64,000 bases of DNA from Raphanus sativus (lineage: Eukaryota; Streptophyta; Magnoliopsida; Brassicales; Brassicaceae), in NCBI RefSeq assembly GCF_000801105.2, contig NC_079514.1, positions 21,120,293 to 21,184,292 on the forward strand, in the 5' to 3' direction. Position numbers and translations under genes: made by a program. Shown here piece by piece: positions 1 through 11,470 of the stretch. The first letter of the stretch is position 1, and each line of letters starts with the position of its first letter. Below the pieces are notes generated by a model, which saw only the letters and a program-made list of their open reading frames with translations, was not told the origin of the DNA and ran no database searches.

Positions 1-122
1 ATATCCTAACCGCGTTGCAATCCGCAGTTGTATCCGGAAATGGCATCGTTGATGTCGATCGATGTGGACTACTTGGTGTCGATCGACACCATTGTGATCC
101 ACCGAAACTTAGTGAACTTTCC
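1..122 (-). pseudogene. gag linker of the Athila-type element, beyond the TRIM insertion
   Basis: This is the continuation of the gag frame after the TRIM. It aligns with 39862-39983 of the plus-strand sister copy, where the same sequence is uninterrupted. It carries two TCGATCGA cores 24 bp apart that encode Ser/Asp-rich linker peptides. Positions 118-122 (tttcc) are one copy of the TRIM target-site duplication. Confidence 0.8.
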
Positions 123-470
123 TGTAACGCCCCGACCGCCCACGGCTAATGGGCCACCAACGCCCGCTCTCTCGGCCCGTGGGCACCATCCCATCCGACG
201 GTAGGTCGTTAATTTTCCAAGGCTCGAAATCATTGTTTACTGACCCTGCAATCACTACGCGACCTTTCTCCGTGCTTTGGCCTCACTTACACGGTATCGC
301 GAATCACTTCCCGATAGGTCACCCATCCTTTCACTACTCCAGTCCAAGCACGCTTAACTCTGGAGTTCTAAACGGATGTATGACGGAAAAGGTAAGTCAA
401 CTTTGGTGACATAGGTAGCCAAATCAATTCTCTTAAGCCTTTTTCACATATCACAACTCGGGATGTTACA
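123..470 (-). repeat. Cassandra 3' LTR (348 bp)
   Basis: It begins TGTAACATCCCGAG on the minus strand and ends ...GGGGCGTTACA. It is the downstream LTR in minus orientation and is nearly identical to 576-922, so the insertion is fairly young. Confidence 0.9.
306..369 (-). other. 5S rRNA-derived segment in the Cassandra 3' LTR
   Basis: The minus strand resembles the central and 3' half of plant 5S rRNA, including AGAACTCC...GTTAAGCGTGCTTGG and AGGATGGGTGACC, the latter matching the 5S internal promoter C-box region. Known Cassandra elements carry such a segment; here it is diverged from a functional 5S gene. Confidence 0.85.
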
Positions 471-487
471 ATTCACCCCCTCTCAAA
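471..487 (-). other. Polypurine tract of the Cassandra element
   Basis: The minus strand reads TTTGAGAGGGGGTGAAT immediately before the 3' LTR, the expected place for plus-strand DNA priming. Confidence 0.8.
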
Positions 488-560
488 GCACGCAACGTCC
501 TCGTTGCGCCCCACAACAGGTCTCAAGACGCTTCTCAGGTCAGAACTGAGACGGCTAACC

Positions 561-573
561 AGCTCTGATACCA
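561..573 (-). other. Primer binding site (tRNA-iMet type) of the Cassandra element
   Basis: The minus strand reads TGGTATCAGAGCT two bases after the 5' LTR end, complementary to the 3' end of initiator tRNA-Met. Confidence 0.88.
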
Positions 574-575
574 CT

Positions 576-922
576 TGTAACGCCCCGACCGCCCATGGCT
601 AATGGGCCACCCACGCCCGCTCTCTCGGCCCGTGGGCCCCATCCCATCCGACGGTCGGTCTTTAATTTTCCAAGGCTCGAAATCATTGTTTACTGACCAT
701 GCAATTACCACCTGACCTTTCTCCGTGCTTCGGCCTCACTTACACGGTATCGCGAATCATTTCCCGATAGGTCACCCATCCTTTCACTACTCCAGTCCAA
801 GCACCCTTAACTCTGGAGTTCTAAACGGATGTGTGACGGAAAAGGTAAGTCAACTTTGGTGACATAGGTAGCCAAATTAATTCTCTTAAGCCTTTTCACA
901 TATCACAACTCGGTATGTTACA
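576..922 (-). repeat. Cassandra 5' LTR (347 bp)
   Basis: Upstream LTR in minus orientation, nearly identical to 123-470. It differs by a few substitutions, one of them in the 5S-like part (GGGTGC where the other LTR has GCGTGC). Confidence 0.9.
759..821 (-). other. 5S rRNA-derived segment in the Cassandra 5' LTR
   Basis: Same 5S-like block as in the other LTR. In this LTR it lies where an internal promoter could start transcription of the whole element; activity is inference. Confidence 0.8.
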
Positions 923-2593
923 TTTCCACTTCAAAGTCTCCTTCTTGTAGCTTCTCCTGATTCACCACTTGCCAGAAATCATCATCTATAATGGCATTCA
1001 TATGGTGTTTCCTATTTCCTTCCCCTACTTCCTTAGAAGTTCCAATTTTCCTGATAGAGTCTTCAGTCTGGACAATCTGTGTCTCAAGTTTCTTAACTTG
1101 AGTGCAAATGGTGTCTATCCTTGTGGTCAGATTGTTGAAGACATAGTCAATCTTCCCATTGAAGTCTACTGTAAGCTTCTGCTGACCTTCTAGAACTCTT
1201 ATCAATCATGGCATCAAACTTACTCTCCTGGGTGGGTGGTGGTGGGTTTTGGTAAGCTGAGTTGCCGTAGTTCCTTGTGTTGGTGAAGGGTTTCTGATAC
1301 TGTGAACTCTGGTTGTAATTACTCTTCTGACCACTGCCAAAAAAGTTTCTGTTTCCACTCTGGTTTCCATATCTCTGAAATCCAGTACCTCCAATGTAGT
1401 TCACATCTTCCTCTGTATCATCTTCTCTAGCCTCTCCTTCTTCAGCTGAGCAGACTGGCTGCCCAAGAAATGCATGTAAAGCATCTATCTTGGCTCTGAC
1501 TTCATTCATCTGGTCTTCCCCGATGGGTGCAACCGATTTCTTCTTGTCAGAGTCAGTGTTCTTGGTGCTGCTGCTGTTGGCTAGGTTCTCAATAAGTCTC
1601 ACAGCCTCTATTGGATTCCTAGTGTTGAAGTTCCCCTCGCTAGCAGTATCAAGAGCCATCTGATACCTCAAGGCGATACCTCTGTAGAAAGTGCTTAGCA
1701 GCTGCACTTCATTGAATCCATGGTGTGGACAGTCTCGCTGGAAGAACTTAAATCTGATCCACGCGTCTTTAAAAGTCTCACTAGGCTTCTGCGCGAAAGT
1801 GGCGATTTTGCTCCTTAAGTCTTCAGCGCGTGCCTCATCAAAGAAATTACGCAGGAAGGCGTTTTTTATGTCGGCCCAGGATGTCAGTGATCCTGTAGGT
1901 AGCTGCTTGAGCCAGTGCGAAGCTTCTCCAATCAGTGAGTATTTGAAGAGCTTGCAGAGTAGGTAGTCCTCAGGGACTCCATCCATACGAATAGCAGCGA
2001 TAAGATCCTCGAACCTCTCCAGATGGTCCATAGGATGCTCGTGTGATTGCCCAAAATAAGGTATCTGAGACACGAGAGAGTAGTACTGAGGCTTGAGCTC
2101 GAAGTTCGGCTTCTGAATCTCTGGAAGTCGAATAGCTGATCTGTTGGTGTAGTACTCGTCTGGACGATTGTAGGTATATAAGTACTGCCAACGATCGTGT
2201 TTGAGCTTCTCCTGTAGCCTCAGCTTCAGGCTCATGGATTATGTTTCCTTGGGCATCTAGCTTCTGACCTGTTGCATTACGCAGATGACCATCTTGGTCA
2301 TACAGGTTTCCATTCTCGCCCTGCGTGAGGATAACAATCGCGACCATGCTTCGCGGAGTAGAGTCGATCGATGTACGGTGAGTAGTATCGAACGATGTAG
2401 ATCGGCGAACGGTATCGGTTGACGGTGCTGTCTGAGTGTTGGTCGACGGTTGAACGTGAGTATCAGTCGACGGTACTGCAGTTCTGTCGATCGATGCGGA
2501 GCGTAGGTCTTTGCGGATTGAGCGTTCCAAGTGTGCAGGATCCTCTGAGAATAATAGTTGATTTCCCATGTTGCTTCTGGTACTGCTGGGCAT
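923..2593 (-). pseudogene. gag of the Athila-type gag-only element, frameshifted
   Basis: Starting at 2593 the frame encodes a Ser/Thr/Asp-rich N-terminus, then (frame change near 2200) a retrotransposon gag capsid domain with motifs such as GEASHWLKQLP and CPHHGFNEVQLLSTFYRG, then a Gly/Asn/Gln-rich linker and a predicted coiled-coil stretch. A second frame change near 1200 separates the last ~95 residues. The sister copy at 38604 reads through both sites, so these are decay or sequencing errors. The frame is interrupted by the TRIM at 922. Confidence 0.85.
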
Positions 2594-2700
2594 GTACCTA
2601 AAAAGACGAGAAAAATTTTAACTCAGAAAGGGGGTAAAAGAAAAACCTAAGATTAATAAGATTAAATCTAATGGCGATCAAATCTAATGGCGATCAAAGC

Positions 2701-2718
2701 TCCCCGGCAACGGCGCCA
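2701..2718 (-). other. Primer binding site, tRNA-Asp type
   Basis: The plus strand tccccggcaacggcgcca is the 3' end of plant tRNA-Asp over 18 nt. It lies 4 nt inside the 5' LTR (2723), so on the minus strand it is the first-strand priming site. Confidence 0.88.
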
Positions 2719-3120
2719 AATTTGATAGTGCTCAAATTACCCAGTAGAGCTTACTCTCTCAAATAAGAAGTACAGCTGTAGTACTTAGGGATCGAATCAC
2801 GAGGAGGTAGGGAACCAATTAAATAAAATCTACTAATCAATCCTAGGTGAAGTTGGTTTATATCATAGAAATAAAAGTAACAATTCCTAAAATGAGCAAG
2901 CTAGTTGCTCTAACTAACAATATGATGGGTTGTTTAAATGTGATAAATAGTGCTAGACATATGGCTTTTATTCAGGAATGGAGATTATAATTTCTATAAA
3001 TGCTTTAACAAATTGCTTGCATGATATATAGATCTCAGCCGCTTAACTCAAGTGATGTATCACTGGTTAAATAATCTAGATCTCTGGCCTCAACTGTCGT
3101 ATGTTGACACAGAAAAAGAG

Positions 3121-3198
3121 TCGATCGATATCCTTTTGAGATATCGATCGATACACCTTTCGCTCGGCGATCGATTCACCTGTCGGGATATCGATCAA
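3121..3198. repeat. Phased TCGATCGA array, LTR position 2
   Basis: Cores or one/two-mismatch cores start at 3121, 3144, 3167 and 3191, i.e. 23-24 bp apart. Spacers do not resemble each other. Confidence 0.85.
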
Positions 3199-3764
3199 CG
3201 GCTTCTAGATATGCCTAGGCGCGAGCCGATAATGAACATTAGGTCTCAAGGAGGGCTGTCGCTCTTCTCAATGGGAGACAAGCTAGCTCAAATGGATAAT
3301 TCAAGATAATCAAAGATCCTAGTGATCTATATTCTAGTTAGCTACTCTAGAACAAGCATAGGGTGCAATCCATTTGATGAGTACCACAACTTAGCAATTA
3401 TAGTTTGGGGCTAATCCCACAAACCTATTTAAACCCTAGATCTAAGAAGTAGACTACTCAGACATAGCTAAGCAATTCATGACAATGGATAGATGAAAGA
3501 ATTGCATAGATAGAAATAAGTAGAAATACAAAAGGAGATGAGAAATCTCTCCAATCTCTCCAAACAAATAAAACTCTAGTCTCTCTTCCACACTCTCTGC
3601 TTTTCTCTGAGTTGTTCAAAGCTTGCTTCTCTCGAAGTTGCCGTCAAAAAACACTTAGCAGGAATATTTAAGCATTTCCATTAGGTTAAAAACCCGTCAG
3701 GGGCAATCTCGTAATTTGATGAAGTCTTGGTGAAGTAGTCGGCTAAACCATTTCGTCCTCGATA

Positions 3765-3864
3765 TCGATCGACAACACAAGATGTGTATCAATCGATTAT
3801 AATCTTCTAGTACGTGGATCTTCTAAGCTACATCGATCAACAACTCTGGATGAGTATCGATCGA
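3765..3864. repeat. Phased TCGATCGA array, LTR position 1
   Basis: Cores start at 3765 and 3789 (24 bp) and at 3833 and 3857 (24 bp), two pairs separated by 44 bp. The same two-pair layout occurs at 45136-45235. Confidence 0.85.
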
Positions 3865-4045
3865 CTATAATCGCAATGTTGACTTCCGACTTGGTCTTGA
3901 ATGGTCAACTCGGGTGTATCATCTCTTGTACTCACGAAATGCTCCTGAACCTAAAAACATACCTAACATGCTAGAAAACAGATTAAATATATAATAAAAT
4001 ACTAGTATACCATGGTTAAAAACGGGTAAAATCCATGGTATATCA

Positions 4046-4289
4046 GGGAACAACCTCGGGATCACTCCGTCTGCTTGTTCCGCTCGGGAACAGTCATCAG
4101 ACCTGTAATGACTCGAAAAGGACTAGAAAGACTCGATAAAGACTTGAAAACCAATTAGAAAACATATATACAATGATGTATAAAACACCATATATCAAGT
4201 ACTTACAATGCAATCCAAAATACATGCGAGGGTAAAACGAAAGCCAACTTGAACCAAGTATTAACTAGAAATTAGAAATTCAATTCTGA
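4046..4289. other. Unassigned spacer
   Basis: About 240 bp between an Athila-type LTR and a decayed Athila pol. I see no coding potential or recognisable repeat. Confidence 0.5.
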
Positions 4290-6763
4290 TAGAGATCATA
4301 AGCTCGGACTCATATACTCTGCACTAGAACAAAAATTTGAAACCCTGAGCGACCAAGTTAAACACATAGAAGTGCAAGTAGCAGAAAACGCTAGGCTGAT
4401 GAGAAGGGAAGAATAACTTCTCCCTAGGAGAACTTATATTAACCCAAGGCTTCATGTCAATGCAATAAAATTGAGAAGTGGTAAACAAACTCAACCCTTA
4501 TCCAAAGAAAGGGATCACTGTAGACGAATTCGTTGAGATTAAAGCTGATGAAGAAGACGATTCAAGGGAGGCACCGATCGATACCACAAAACATTGATCA
4601 ACGCCTTTCCCAGAATTGGAGGAACCTGATCTTGGACGAATACCCGAGAAACCGCAGAAAGATAACCACGTTGAGAAGGAGTCAATTGCCAATCCGAGTA
4701 ACGATCGACACTCTAAGGGTCATGATCGACACGCTGCTCCACCTGGTATACCAACAACGAGTTCCTTTTCACAAGGGCCAAAATAAAGCTAAACAAGAGT
4801 TAGATGATGCCATGTGCATAAAAGCTTTGGACAAACTAATTGTTGAGATGCCTCTTGTTGACGCAGTATGTATAACTCCTACGATTAAAAGTACGTCAAG
4901 CGGATGATGACCAAAGGTTTCAGAACCACATATCAAAGTGTGATTATGGTACCCGAGCAATTTAGTTTGTTAATTAAGGAAGGGACCCCTAATAAACTTC
5001 CAGACCATGGTAGTTTTATTCTCGATTGCAACATCTACACAAACTAGATTTCATAGATCTTTTTGTGACTTAGGAACTAGTGTGAACATAATGCCCATTC
5101 AGTAGCAATAGATTTAGGATACTAAGAATTCCAACCTACCAGAATCACCTTGGTACTAGCTGATAGATCAGTGCGAACTCCTGAAGGTGTTTTAGAAGCC
5201 ATTGATGATTAACAATTCCCTGATACCCACAGACTTTGTAGTATTGAAATATGGTCGAGAGCCAAAGAATCCCCATATCTTGGGAAGACTTTTCCTCGCT
5301 ACATCCGGAGCAATCATAGATGTAAGAAAAGGGAACATCAGCCTGAGAGTCAGTGATTTATCAATGACTTTCGACATGCAAAAGCTAGTCAAGAGATCCA
5401 TGATTGATGGCCAAACATTATTCATAGATCATCTGACTGAACTAGCGAATGAATCATTTAAGGATATATGTTCTGCAGACCCTTTAGAGCGAGTTCTCAC
5501 CGCTTCCATCGACGTTGAGATATTACTGGATGACTGGACTGCCGAGTACATTCGCCAAATGGATTCTCATCAGGAAGTTATGAAGATTGACTCAAAAGTG
5601 GAAGAAGACGAGGTACCAAGTATCACTTGATACCCTAAGAGTGAAGATCAATACCTTTAAGAGGCGAACAGCATGATTCAAGATAAAACCCCTAAACTTG
5701 ATCTTAAAACACTTCTTGCCGGCCTAAATTATGCCTTCCTCTATGAAAAATCCTATCCAGTTTTTGTCAATGCGAAACTAACCGACGGAGAACTGAATTT
5801 ATTGTTAAGTAAGCTAAGCAAACATCGCAATGCATTTGGATATTCGCTTGACGATATTCCCGGTATTGCTTCCAATTTGTGCATGCATAAAATCCACCTA
5901 GAGGACGAATCAAAATCATTTATAGAAAATCAGCGAAGACTGAACCCGAACTTGAGAAAAAATAGTGAAGAAAGAAATATTTAAGCTTCTCGAAGCGGGA
6001 GTCATCTATCTGATTTCTGACAGCGATTGGGTTAGTCCAGTACATGTTTTTCCGAAGAAAGGAAGAATTACGGTTGTAAAGAATGACAAGGATGAACTTA
6101 TCCCTATGGGGCTGTAACTCGACACCGGATGTGTATTGATTACAGAAAGCTCAACGCTGCGACTAGGAAAGATCATTTGCCCTTACCTTTTATCAATCAA
6201 ATGTTGGAGATATTAGCAAATCACCCATACTACTGTTTCCTTGATGGATACTATGGATTTTTTCAGATCCCTATCCATCTTAAGGATCAAAAGAATACAA
6301 CTTTTACATGCTTTTACTGAACATTCACATGCCTAGGAATGCCTTTTGGACTATGTGACGCTCCATCCACTTTCCAGAGATGTATAATGTCCATCTTCAC
6401 ATATATGATTGAAGGTCTTATGGAAGTATTTATGGACGATTTTTTTGGTTTATGGATCAAATTTCCAATCATGCCTAGATAATCTTTGTAAAATACTAGC
6501 GAGATGTGAGGAAAAGAATCTTGTCCTAAATTGGGAAAAATACCATTTCATAGTAACTTATGGTTCTATCTTAGGACATATGGTTTCAGAAGTGGAATAG
6601 AAGTAGATAAGAGCCAAAATTAAGGTCATGACAGTATTACTTGCACCTACTAATGTGAAAGACGTTAGAAGTTTCTTGTGACACACTGGTTTCTATACAA
6701 CGTTCGTAAAAGACTTCAGTAAGATTACCTGACCACTCACGGCTGAAAGACCATCAATTTTCT
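4290..6763 (+). pseudogene. Decayed Athila gag-protease-reverse transcriptase
   Basis: Translated fragments in several plus-strand frames follow the order of the intact family: gag C-terminus (4290-4500, ending in a LRSGK-type motif), aspartic protease with CDLGTSVN (about 5060-5110) and TDFVVLKY (5220-5250), the linker before RT (5673-5984), and RT with MCIDYRKLN (6129) and the catalytic FMDDF (about 6430). It stops within the connection after RT; RNase H and integrase are missing. Many stops and indels make it clearly dead and older than the neighbouring minus-strand Athila. Confidence 0.85.
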
Positions 6764-6856
6764 AGTTGTCAACCATGGTATAGTTGTTTTAGAGTCTATT
6801 ATATGGGTTTGGAGTATGTTTTAGAGTGTTTTCAGGTTCAAGTACGATCTGGGAAC
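6764..6856 (+). repeat. Short plus-strand Athila-type LTR remnant
   Basis: About 90 bp resembling the start of the plus-strand LTR at 44937 (accatggtata ... ttttcaggttcaag). It probably is the 3' LTR remnant of the decayed element to its left after an internal deletion. Confidence 0.6.
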
Positions 6857-7205
6857 TGATACGTGCTCAAATTACCCTAGAATAACTTTACTCGCATCAA
6901 AAGAGGTCAATTTGTAGTACTTAGGGATTAAATCCACATGGATCTGGGGCACACACTAGATCTTATTAGAACTAAGCTAGGTTGAAGAATTGAAAATTGT
7001 AAGTAAACTAAAACAGTGAACAAGACAATTGCTCGATTGATTGATTTGGGGTTTAGCAGTTATGATGAAGGTGTTAGACTTAGGGTTCTATTCAGGTTAT
7101 TATGATTATAATGGTATGAATGCTTATATGAGATGCTTGAACGATATTAAAGAACTCAACAATAACAATAACAATAACCGATGAACCGTTTCTTGGATTA
7201 TCTAT
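6857..7205 (-). repeat. Old Athila-type LTR, left piece (split by insertion)
   Basis: Begins tgatacgtgctcaaattacc, the plus-strand left edge typical of these LTRs, and is cut at 7205 by the 12.4 kb element. The remainder lies at 19592-20482. Positions 7201-7205 (tctat) are the target-site duplication. Confidence 0.8.
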
Positions 7206-7632
7206 TGATCCTTGCTCAAATTACCCTATAGAAATATTACTCTCATCAAAAGAGATCAATTGTAGTACTTAGGGATCGAATCCACAGAGACTCTTGGATT
7301 ACACAATAGATTTTATAGTTTTCGAAATAAAGCTAGATTGAAAGGTTTTTAGAATAGTAACTTGAATGTAAACATGAAAATTGCTGGATATCCAGAAGTG
7401 TATATCGATCCACGAACTGGACAATTGCTCTACTTCAGATTAGGGGTTTGTTATCAATTCGGGAAGGTAGCTAGATCAAGGTAAATCTTAGGTATAACAA
7501 GCATACTGCTTTTAAGGATTTTAAGGGGTTTTAAATATGGTTGTTCTCGAACTCAACTCTTAAGAACAATCTAATGATTGTCTAATAACTGGATCTCAAG
7601 TCAGCTGTCGCTTGTTCCATAATGAGGAAGCA

Positions 7633-7710
7633 TCGATCGATGTATCTTATGACAATCGATCGACAGCCTTTTAGATAATCGATCGATTACTCGAACATCG
7701 TATCGGTCGA
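7633..7710. repeat. Phased TCGATCGA array, LTR position 2
   Basis: Cores start at 7633, 7656, 7679 and 7703 (spacing 23, 23, 24), the last as TCGGTCGA. Confidence 0.88.
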
Positions 7711-8363
7711 TTATCCTTCCAGTAAGCATTACCGAGCAGGTTGATAGGTTATCAGATTAATTAGGGCAACTGTCGTTTTTAGCTAATTAATAAGATCAGT
7801 CTAGTTTATTTTCAGGCAATTCACCATGTTGTCGCGTGCGCAAATTAAACCTAAGATCTAAGTCAAGGGTGATCAGTTCCTTTACTTAGCATTAAGTGCA
7901 ACTAGAATGAAAGAACTATTAAAACACCCTAACAATCCTATTATGATCAGCAATACATAAATCAACCTTTGCTAAACCTAAATCTAACAGTAAGACTACT
8001 CAGACATTCATAAGAAGCATAATTATGATGGTCTGAATAAAACTTTTAATAAAAAATAGACTAAGAAAACAAAAGGAGTTCAAGATCTTCTCTGTTTATG
8101 CAGCTCAAATCTCTCTCTCCAGGATATATGTCTTCTTCTCTGCTATTACTTCTCTCCTTGGTGATGACTTTGGTGACTTGCTTGTAGCCTCCTTGATTGC
8201 TTTTTGTTTTTTCTCTTCTTAGTACTCCTCTATTTAAATGGTTCAAAAACTCTAAAACATGACCTAACAGGAGGCCAGGTCATATTATGCAATTATGATA
8301 TCTTTTTGGGTAAAACTCGTAAATCTTCTAATCTTCATTAAGATCGATATGGAAAATGCCCAA

Positions 8364-8419
8364 TCGATCGATTCTTGTGATTCTCCATCGATCGACCTTG
8401 ATGTTGATGCATCGGTCGA
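8364..8419. repeat. Phased TCGATCGA array, LTR position 1
   Basis: Cores start at 8364, 8388 and 8412 (24, 24). The 5' LTR has one more unit at the matching place. Confidence 0.88.
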
Positions 8420-8611
8420 TACTCTCTTCAGTGGCCAGCTCGCGAGTAATATGAAATATCTCCAAAAAGTGTCAAAATGCATCATAATCATCACTTTATT
8501 CCAATGAGTACCTAAACCGAAATATCTCTAAAAGAGCTACAAAATACATATAAAGCCTTTGAAAACATATGAAATCTATGGGTTAAATAGGGTAAAATAT
8601 AGAGTATATCA

Positions 8612-8622
8612 ACTCCCTCAGA
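8612..8622 (-). other. Polypurine tract adjacent to the Athila 3' LTR
   Basis: The minus strand reads TCTGAGGGAGT directly before the LTR start TGATATAC. Confidence 0.8.
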
Positions 8623-10030
8623 CTTATCCTTTTGCTTGTCCTCAAGCAAAATATAGAACAAATCTGAAAAAGATTTTGAAAATAATGGGGACTCACATAA
8701 TTTAAAATCAGTACTCAAATTCTTGCATAAAAGATAATGGAAGTGAGTCATTACTAACTTTAAGGATGATTTGATATACTACACACTAGCTTAGTCATCA
8801 TACCATACAATCTACAATTCCACTGATTGTGCCTGGCATACCCCTCTACTGACCTCATTTCTGCATAAACACATATTGGGAGTATCGATCACAAGACACA
8901 TGGATTCGACTCAAGCAAATTTCTGAACCACATGTAATCTTTTCTGATCCCTTTCTCCCCTCATCTCTCTTCTCTGAATCTCTAATTAGTTTCAACTTCA
9001 ATGAATTTCGATGCTGATTGAGGCCATCTATTTCATCTCATTTGACATAGTTTCATTTGTAACTTATACATTTTGACAAAGTGTAGAGAATAATGGGATC
9101 ACAGGTAATTAACTTATCCCTCGTTTCCACAATGTGTGATCATCCTTGAGATTTAGAATAATGAGGTCGCAGGTAATATACCTATCCCTCTGCCTCTCAA
9201 GAAGTCATTTCAATCTTTTATATGCTTAGATCTTGAGATGCCGAAGAGAGAGAAGGAAGGGAACCAGAAGAACACAGACTTTTTACCTTCTAGATTTGCA
9301 AGAGGATTCCGATCTTATGTATACCAAGCCCCAAGACAATCAGTTTTTGTATATTAAGGTTGGAAGTCAGCTTTGGTTTCTCCAGACATTCTCAGCGGGT
9401 GCAAGTGTTAGTATTTCATGATACACTGCGGTGTTTTTATCTACTACATCCTGCAAGTTAGTAAATCTAGATGGTGCTAGAGAATGGTTAGAGTAGTAAT
9501 CAAATTGTTTTAGTTCATAATCCCCTTTAAAAACATTTATAATATATAATAGTAGTTTTTGAATTTTTTTGAAAATACTTTAGATATGTAGAATTTATAG
9601 CTCATTAATAGAAGATAAAGTTAGTAACGACCTCCCCCAGACTTAAATTACACTGTCCCAGTGTAATCCGTCTTAGAGTGGTTAAAAATGAAGAGCAAAA
9701 ATAATTGGAATGGTTAATGATTAGAGTTAGGATAGTCGTACCTTTCTGTCTGCGCATCGATCGATACCGGTACCTTGGTATCGATCGATAGCTGATTAGA
9801 CAAAAATCAAGATAGTGTCTGAAACTGTCTAATCCATCTGATCTGTTAGTTATGTAAGTGATGTTTAGACAATCCAAACTCAGAAAGCAAGTAATAAGTC
9901 TGAAACAGAGAAGCAAATAGTATCAAACACAAATCCTAAAAATCTGAAAAAAAATAAAATTGCATAGAGATAAGGGATAGAAATGTGAGGACTAGTCGGA
10001 GTCCTCTCCTGCCTCGTCGTCATCTGCAGA
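8623..10030 (-). other. Athila 3' noncoding region
   Basis: No coding frame. It aligns with 43573-44925 of the gag-only element (shared segments around 8880-9420 and 9620-9660), showing that the two families share their 3' end. It includes an internal purine tract and a pair of TCGATCGA cores at 9758 and 9782, 24 bp apart. Confidence 0.75.
9630..9641 (-). other. Second, internal polypurine tract
   Basis: The minus strand reads AAGTCTGGGGGAGG about 1 kb upstream of the LTR-adjacent tract, preceded by ACTGGGACAGTGTAATTT. The same string sits at 43915-43946 of the gag-only element. Confidence 0.7.
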
Positions 10031-11470
10031 CTAGTTATGCTGGTACTGGTGAGATGGTCCTGCTGCTGCTGCGTCACTAGCCCTGACGCTCCTCCTGTTC
10101 ATGCACCTGCATCGAGACACTCTGGACCAGATAGCCTGAAGAGCATCCACGAGGACCCTCTGAAAATCCCCAAGGTCACGGATAGGCAGCTCCGGAATGT
10201 TGGGGAAGTCAGGCAATGGTGGATCGGCTAGGACCTGGGTAGCTGGAGCTCTCCACTCTCCTGGAACTCTGCGCGGCATCTCTTGCGGGTCGCGGAGAAA
10301 TGCCTCATCGGGCTCGAACCGAAGCCTATCATTGCTCGCAGCGAAATCCGTGACGTGAGTGGCTAGGAGCTCTATCAGACGGATGCGGTTACCAGCCCTG
10401 AAACTCCAGCACCGGTCCTCTTTCAGCCACTTGGTAGAAGTAAGCTGTCGCACATCCATGTAGGCCCGTGCGGTGCGAGCGTCATCTGCCTCAGAACGGA
10501 TGCCCAGATACTGGAAGATCGGTGTAAGTAAGCTCCCAACAGTCTCCTTCTTCTCCCCTATGCCCTTAAAGGGCTTTGTCTTCAGGCCCACCAGCTGCTC
10601 AGCGAAGATATACCCAAGGTTGGGTATTGCCATGTCGTGATCGGGGTCCAGATGTGGCATCTCCACTAACCTGTCCAACACGAAGTACAACAATGTGAGC
10701 TCGTCAATCCTCACCTTATTGGGCTCCATCTTGCACAACAGTGTGTTGGCAAGGGCCCTGATGAAGTAGCGTAGGGTCGGATGACGGATGTCTGTCTGGG
10801 TGGCAGATATGCTCCAACGGCCTGTGCCGATGATCTCCCAGAACTCACTGATCCGCGGAAAGAGGGAACTCTGATGCCGGTGGCTGCGGCGTTGATGCCG
10901 TAAATCTCGCAGAGCTCGGAGATGGTGAGCTGGTACCTGATGCCTCGTGCAAAGAAGTGGAGAATGGCGTCTCCTGCGACGCGACCAGGTTCGGCAGAGT
11001 AAGTGAGATCAGATGTGGCGATGAACTGCCTGACCAGAGGAGGGTAGAGGTCGTAGGTCTGGGTGATCATGGTGCCGAGACCAAGCTGTGTAATCATCTC
11101 TCCCAAGTCAGACTGAAGACCAAGTCGCCTCGTAGTGGCTTCGTCCACAATGGGTGTAGGGAGGATCTTGACAGGTATCCATGCGTTGTAGAACAAACTG
11201 TCATAGTCGTCCCAGTCTCTCGTTCTCCGACGATTGGTGCACGTGGGAATCCGTACGGACTTGTATGGGTCCGGGAATCTCTCCACCGTCGTGATGGGCT
11301 TGTCGGTTTTCGAGGCCAAGGACATCGCTCATCGGGTAGGCGCGGTGGTGACTCCGATGATGATGAAGTCGGAGGGTCTGAAGATAGAGGTGTGGGCGGT
11401 GCTCTAGAGCTGCGAGGTCTGTCGAGTCTCTGCTTCGTCCTCCTCTCGCGGTCTCTGTTCCTTCCACTCA
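10031..11470 (-). pseudogene. Athila post-integrase ORF (env position; ATHILA ORF-1-like family)
   Basis: Starting near 11470 on the minus strand: a basic, Ser/Pro-rich N-terminus (MSGRNRDRERR), then conserved sequence with DWDDYDSLFYNAW and LYPPLVRQF, then a helical C-terminal half with MCKMEPNKVRIDELTLLYF. Frame changes near 11325 and 10725 break it into three parts. Its place after integrase is where Athila elements carry their extra gene, often called env-like. I see no clear signal peptide or membrane segment, so an envelope role is not supported by this copy. Confidence 0.75.

Larger units (their letters stand above)
123..922 (-). mobile_element. Complete Cassandra-type TRIM retrotransposon
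   Basis: Two nearly identical ~348 bp direct repeats (123-470 and 576-922), each TG...CA bounded on the minus strand, flank only 105 bp. The short internal part holds a tRNA-iMet-type primer binding site next to the 5' LTR and a purine tract next to the 3' LTR, and nothing coding. The insertion is bounded by a perfect 5-bp duplication TTTCC (118-122 and 923-927), and the empty site exists in the sister gag at about 39862. The LTRs contain a segment recognisably derived from 5S rRNA, the hallmark of Cassandra TRIMs. The element depends on proteins supplied in trans. Confidence 0.92.
1..4045 (-). mobile_element. Gag-only Athila-type LTR retrotransposon, 5' part (cut by window start)
   Basis: Read on the minus strand this element has a 5' LTR (4045 down to 2723), an 18-nt primer binding site matching the tRNA-Asp 3' end, and a gag reading frame that runs out of the window at position 1. 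The gag is closely similar to the gag of the plus-strand element at 38455-46285, including the palindrome-rich linkers, so both belong to one family. A Cassandra TRIM interrupts the gag at 123-922. Whether this copy carries pol cannot be seen; the sister copy has none. Confidence 0.85.
2723..4045 (-). repeat. 5' LTR of the gag-only Athila-type element (1323 bp)
   Basis: Bounded by TGATA...TATCA on the minus strand. It aligns in reverse complement with the plus-strand 3' LTR at 44937-46285. It contains two phased TCGATCGA arrays (3121-3198, 3765-3864) at the same relative positions as in every related LTR in the window. Confidence 0.88.
7206..8611 (-). repeat. Athila 3' LTR (1406 bp)
   Basis: TGATAC-type ends. 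It matches 18237-19586 over its length apart from small indels and substitutions. An AT-rich TTTAAATAG (around 8231-8240, minus strand) is a candidate TATA element. Confidence 0.88.

Noticed and set aside
149..409. Small ORF of 86 codons
   Set aside because: It lies wholly within the Cassandra LTR on the opposite strand and has no protein-like features.
306..821. 5S rRNA genes
   Set aside because: The similarity is partial and diverged, lies inside LTRs with matching TSD, PBS and PPT, and has no 5S spacer; it is the Cassandra 5S-derived domain.
918..2235. Host protein-coding gene on the minus strand
   Set aside because: It matches the gag of the retroelement at 38604 and is followed by its PBS and LTR.
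10031..11470. Functional envelope gene
   Set aside because: The ORF is frameshifted and I see no clear signal peptide, membrane anchor or cleavage site; only its position is env-like.
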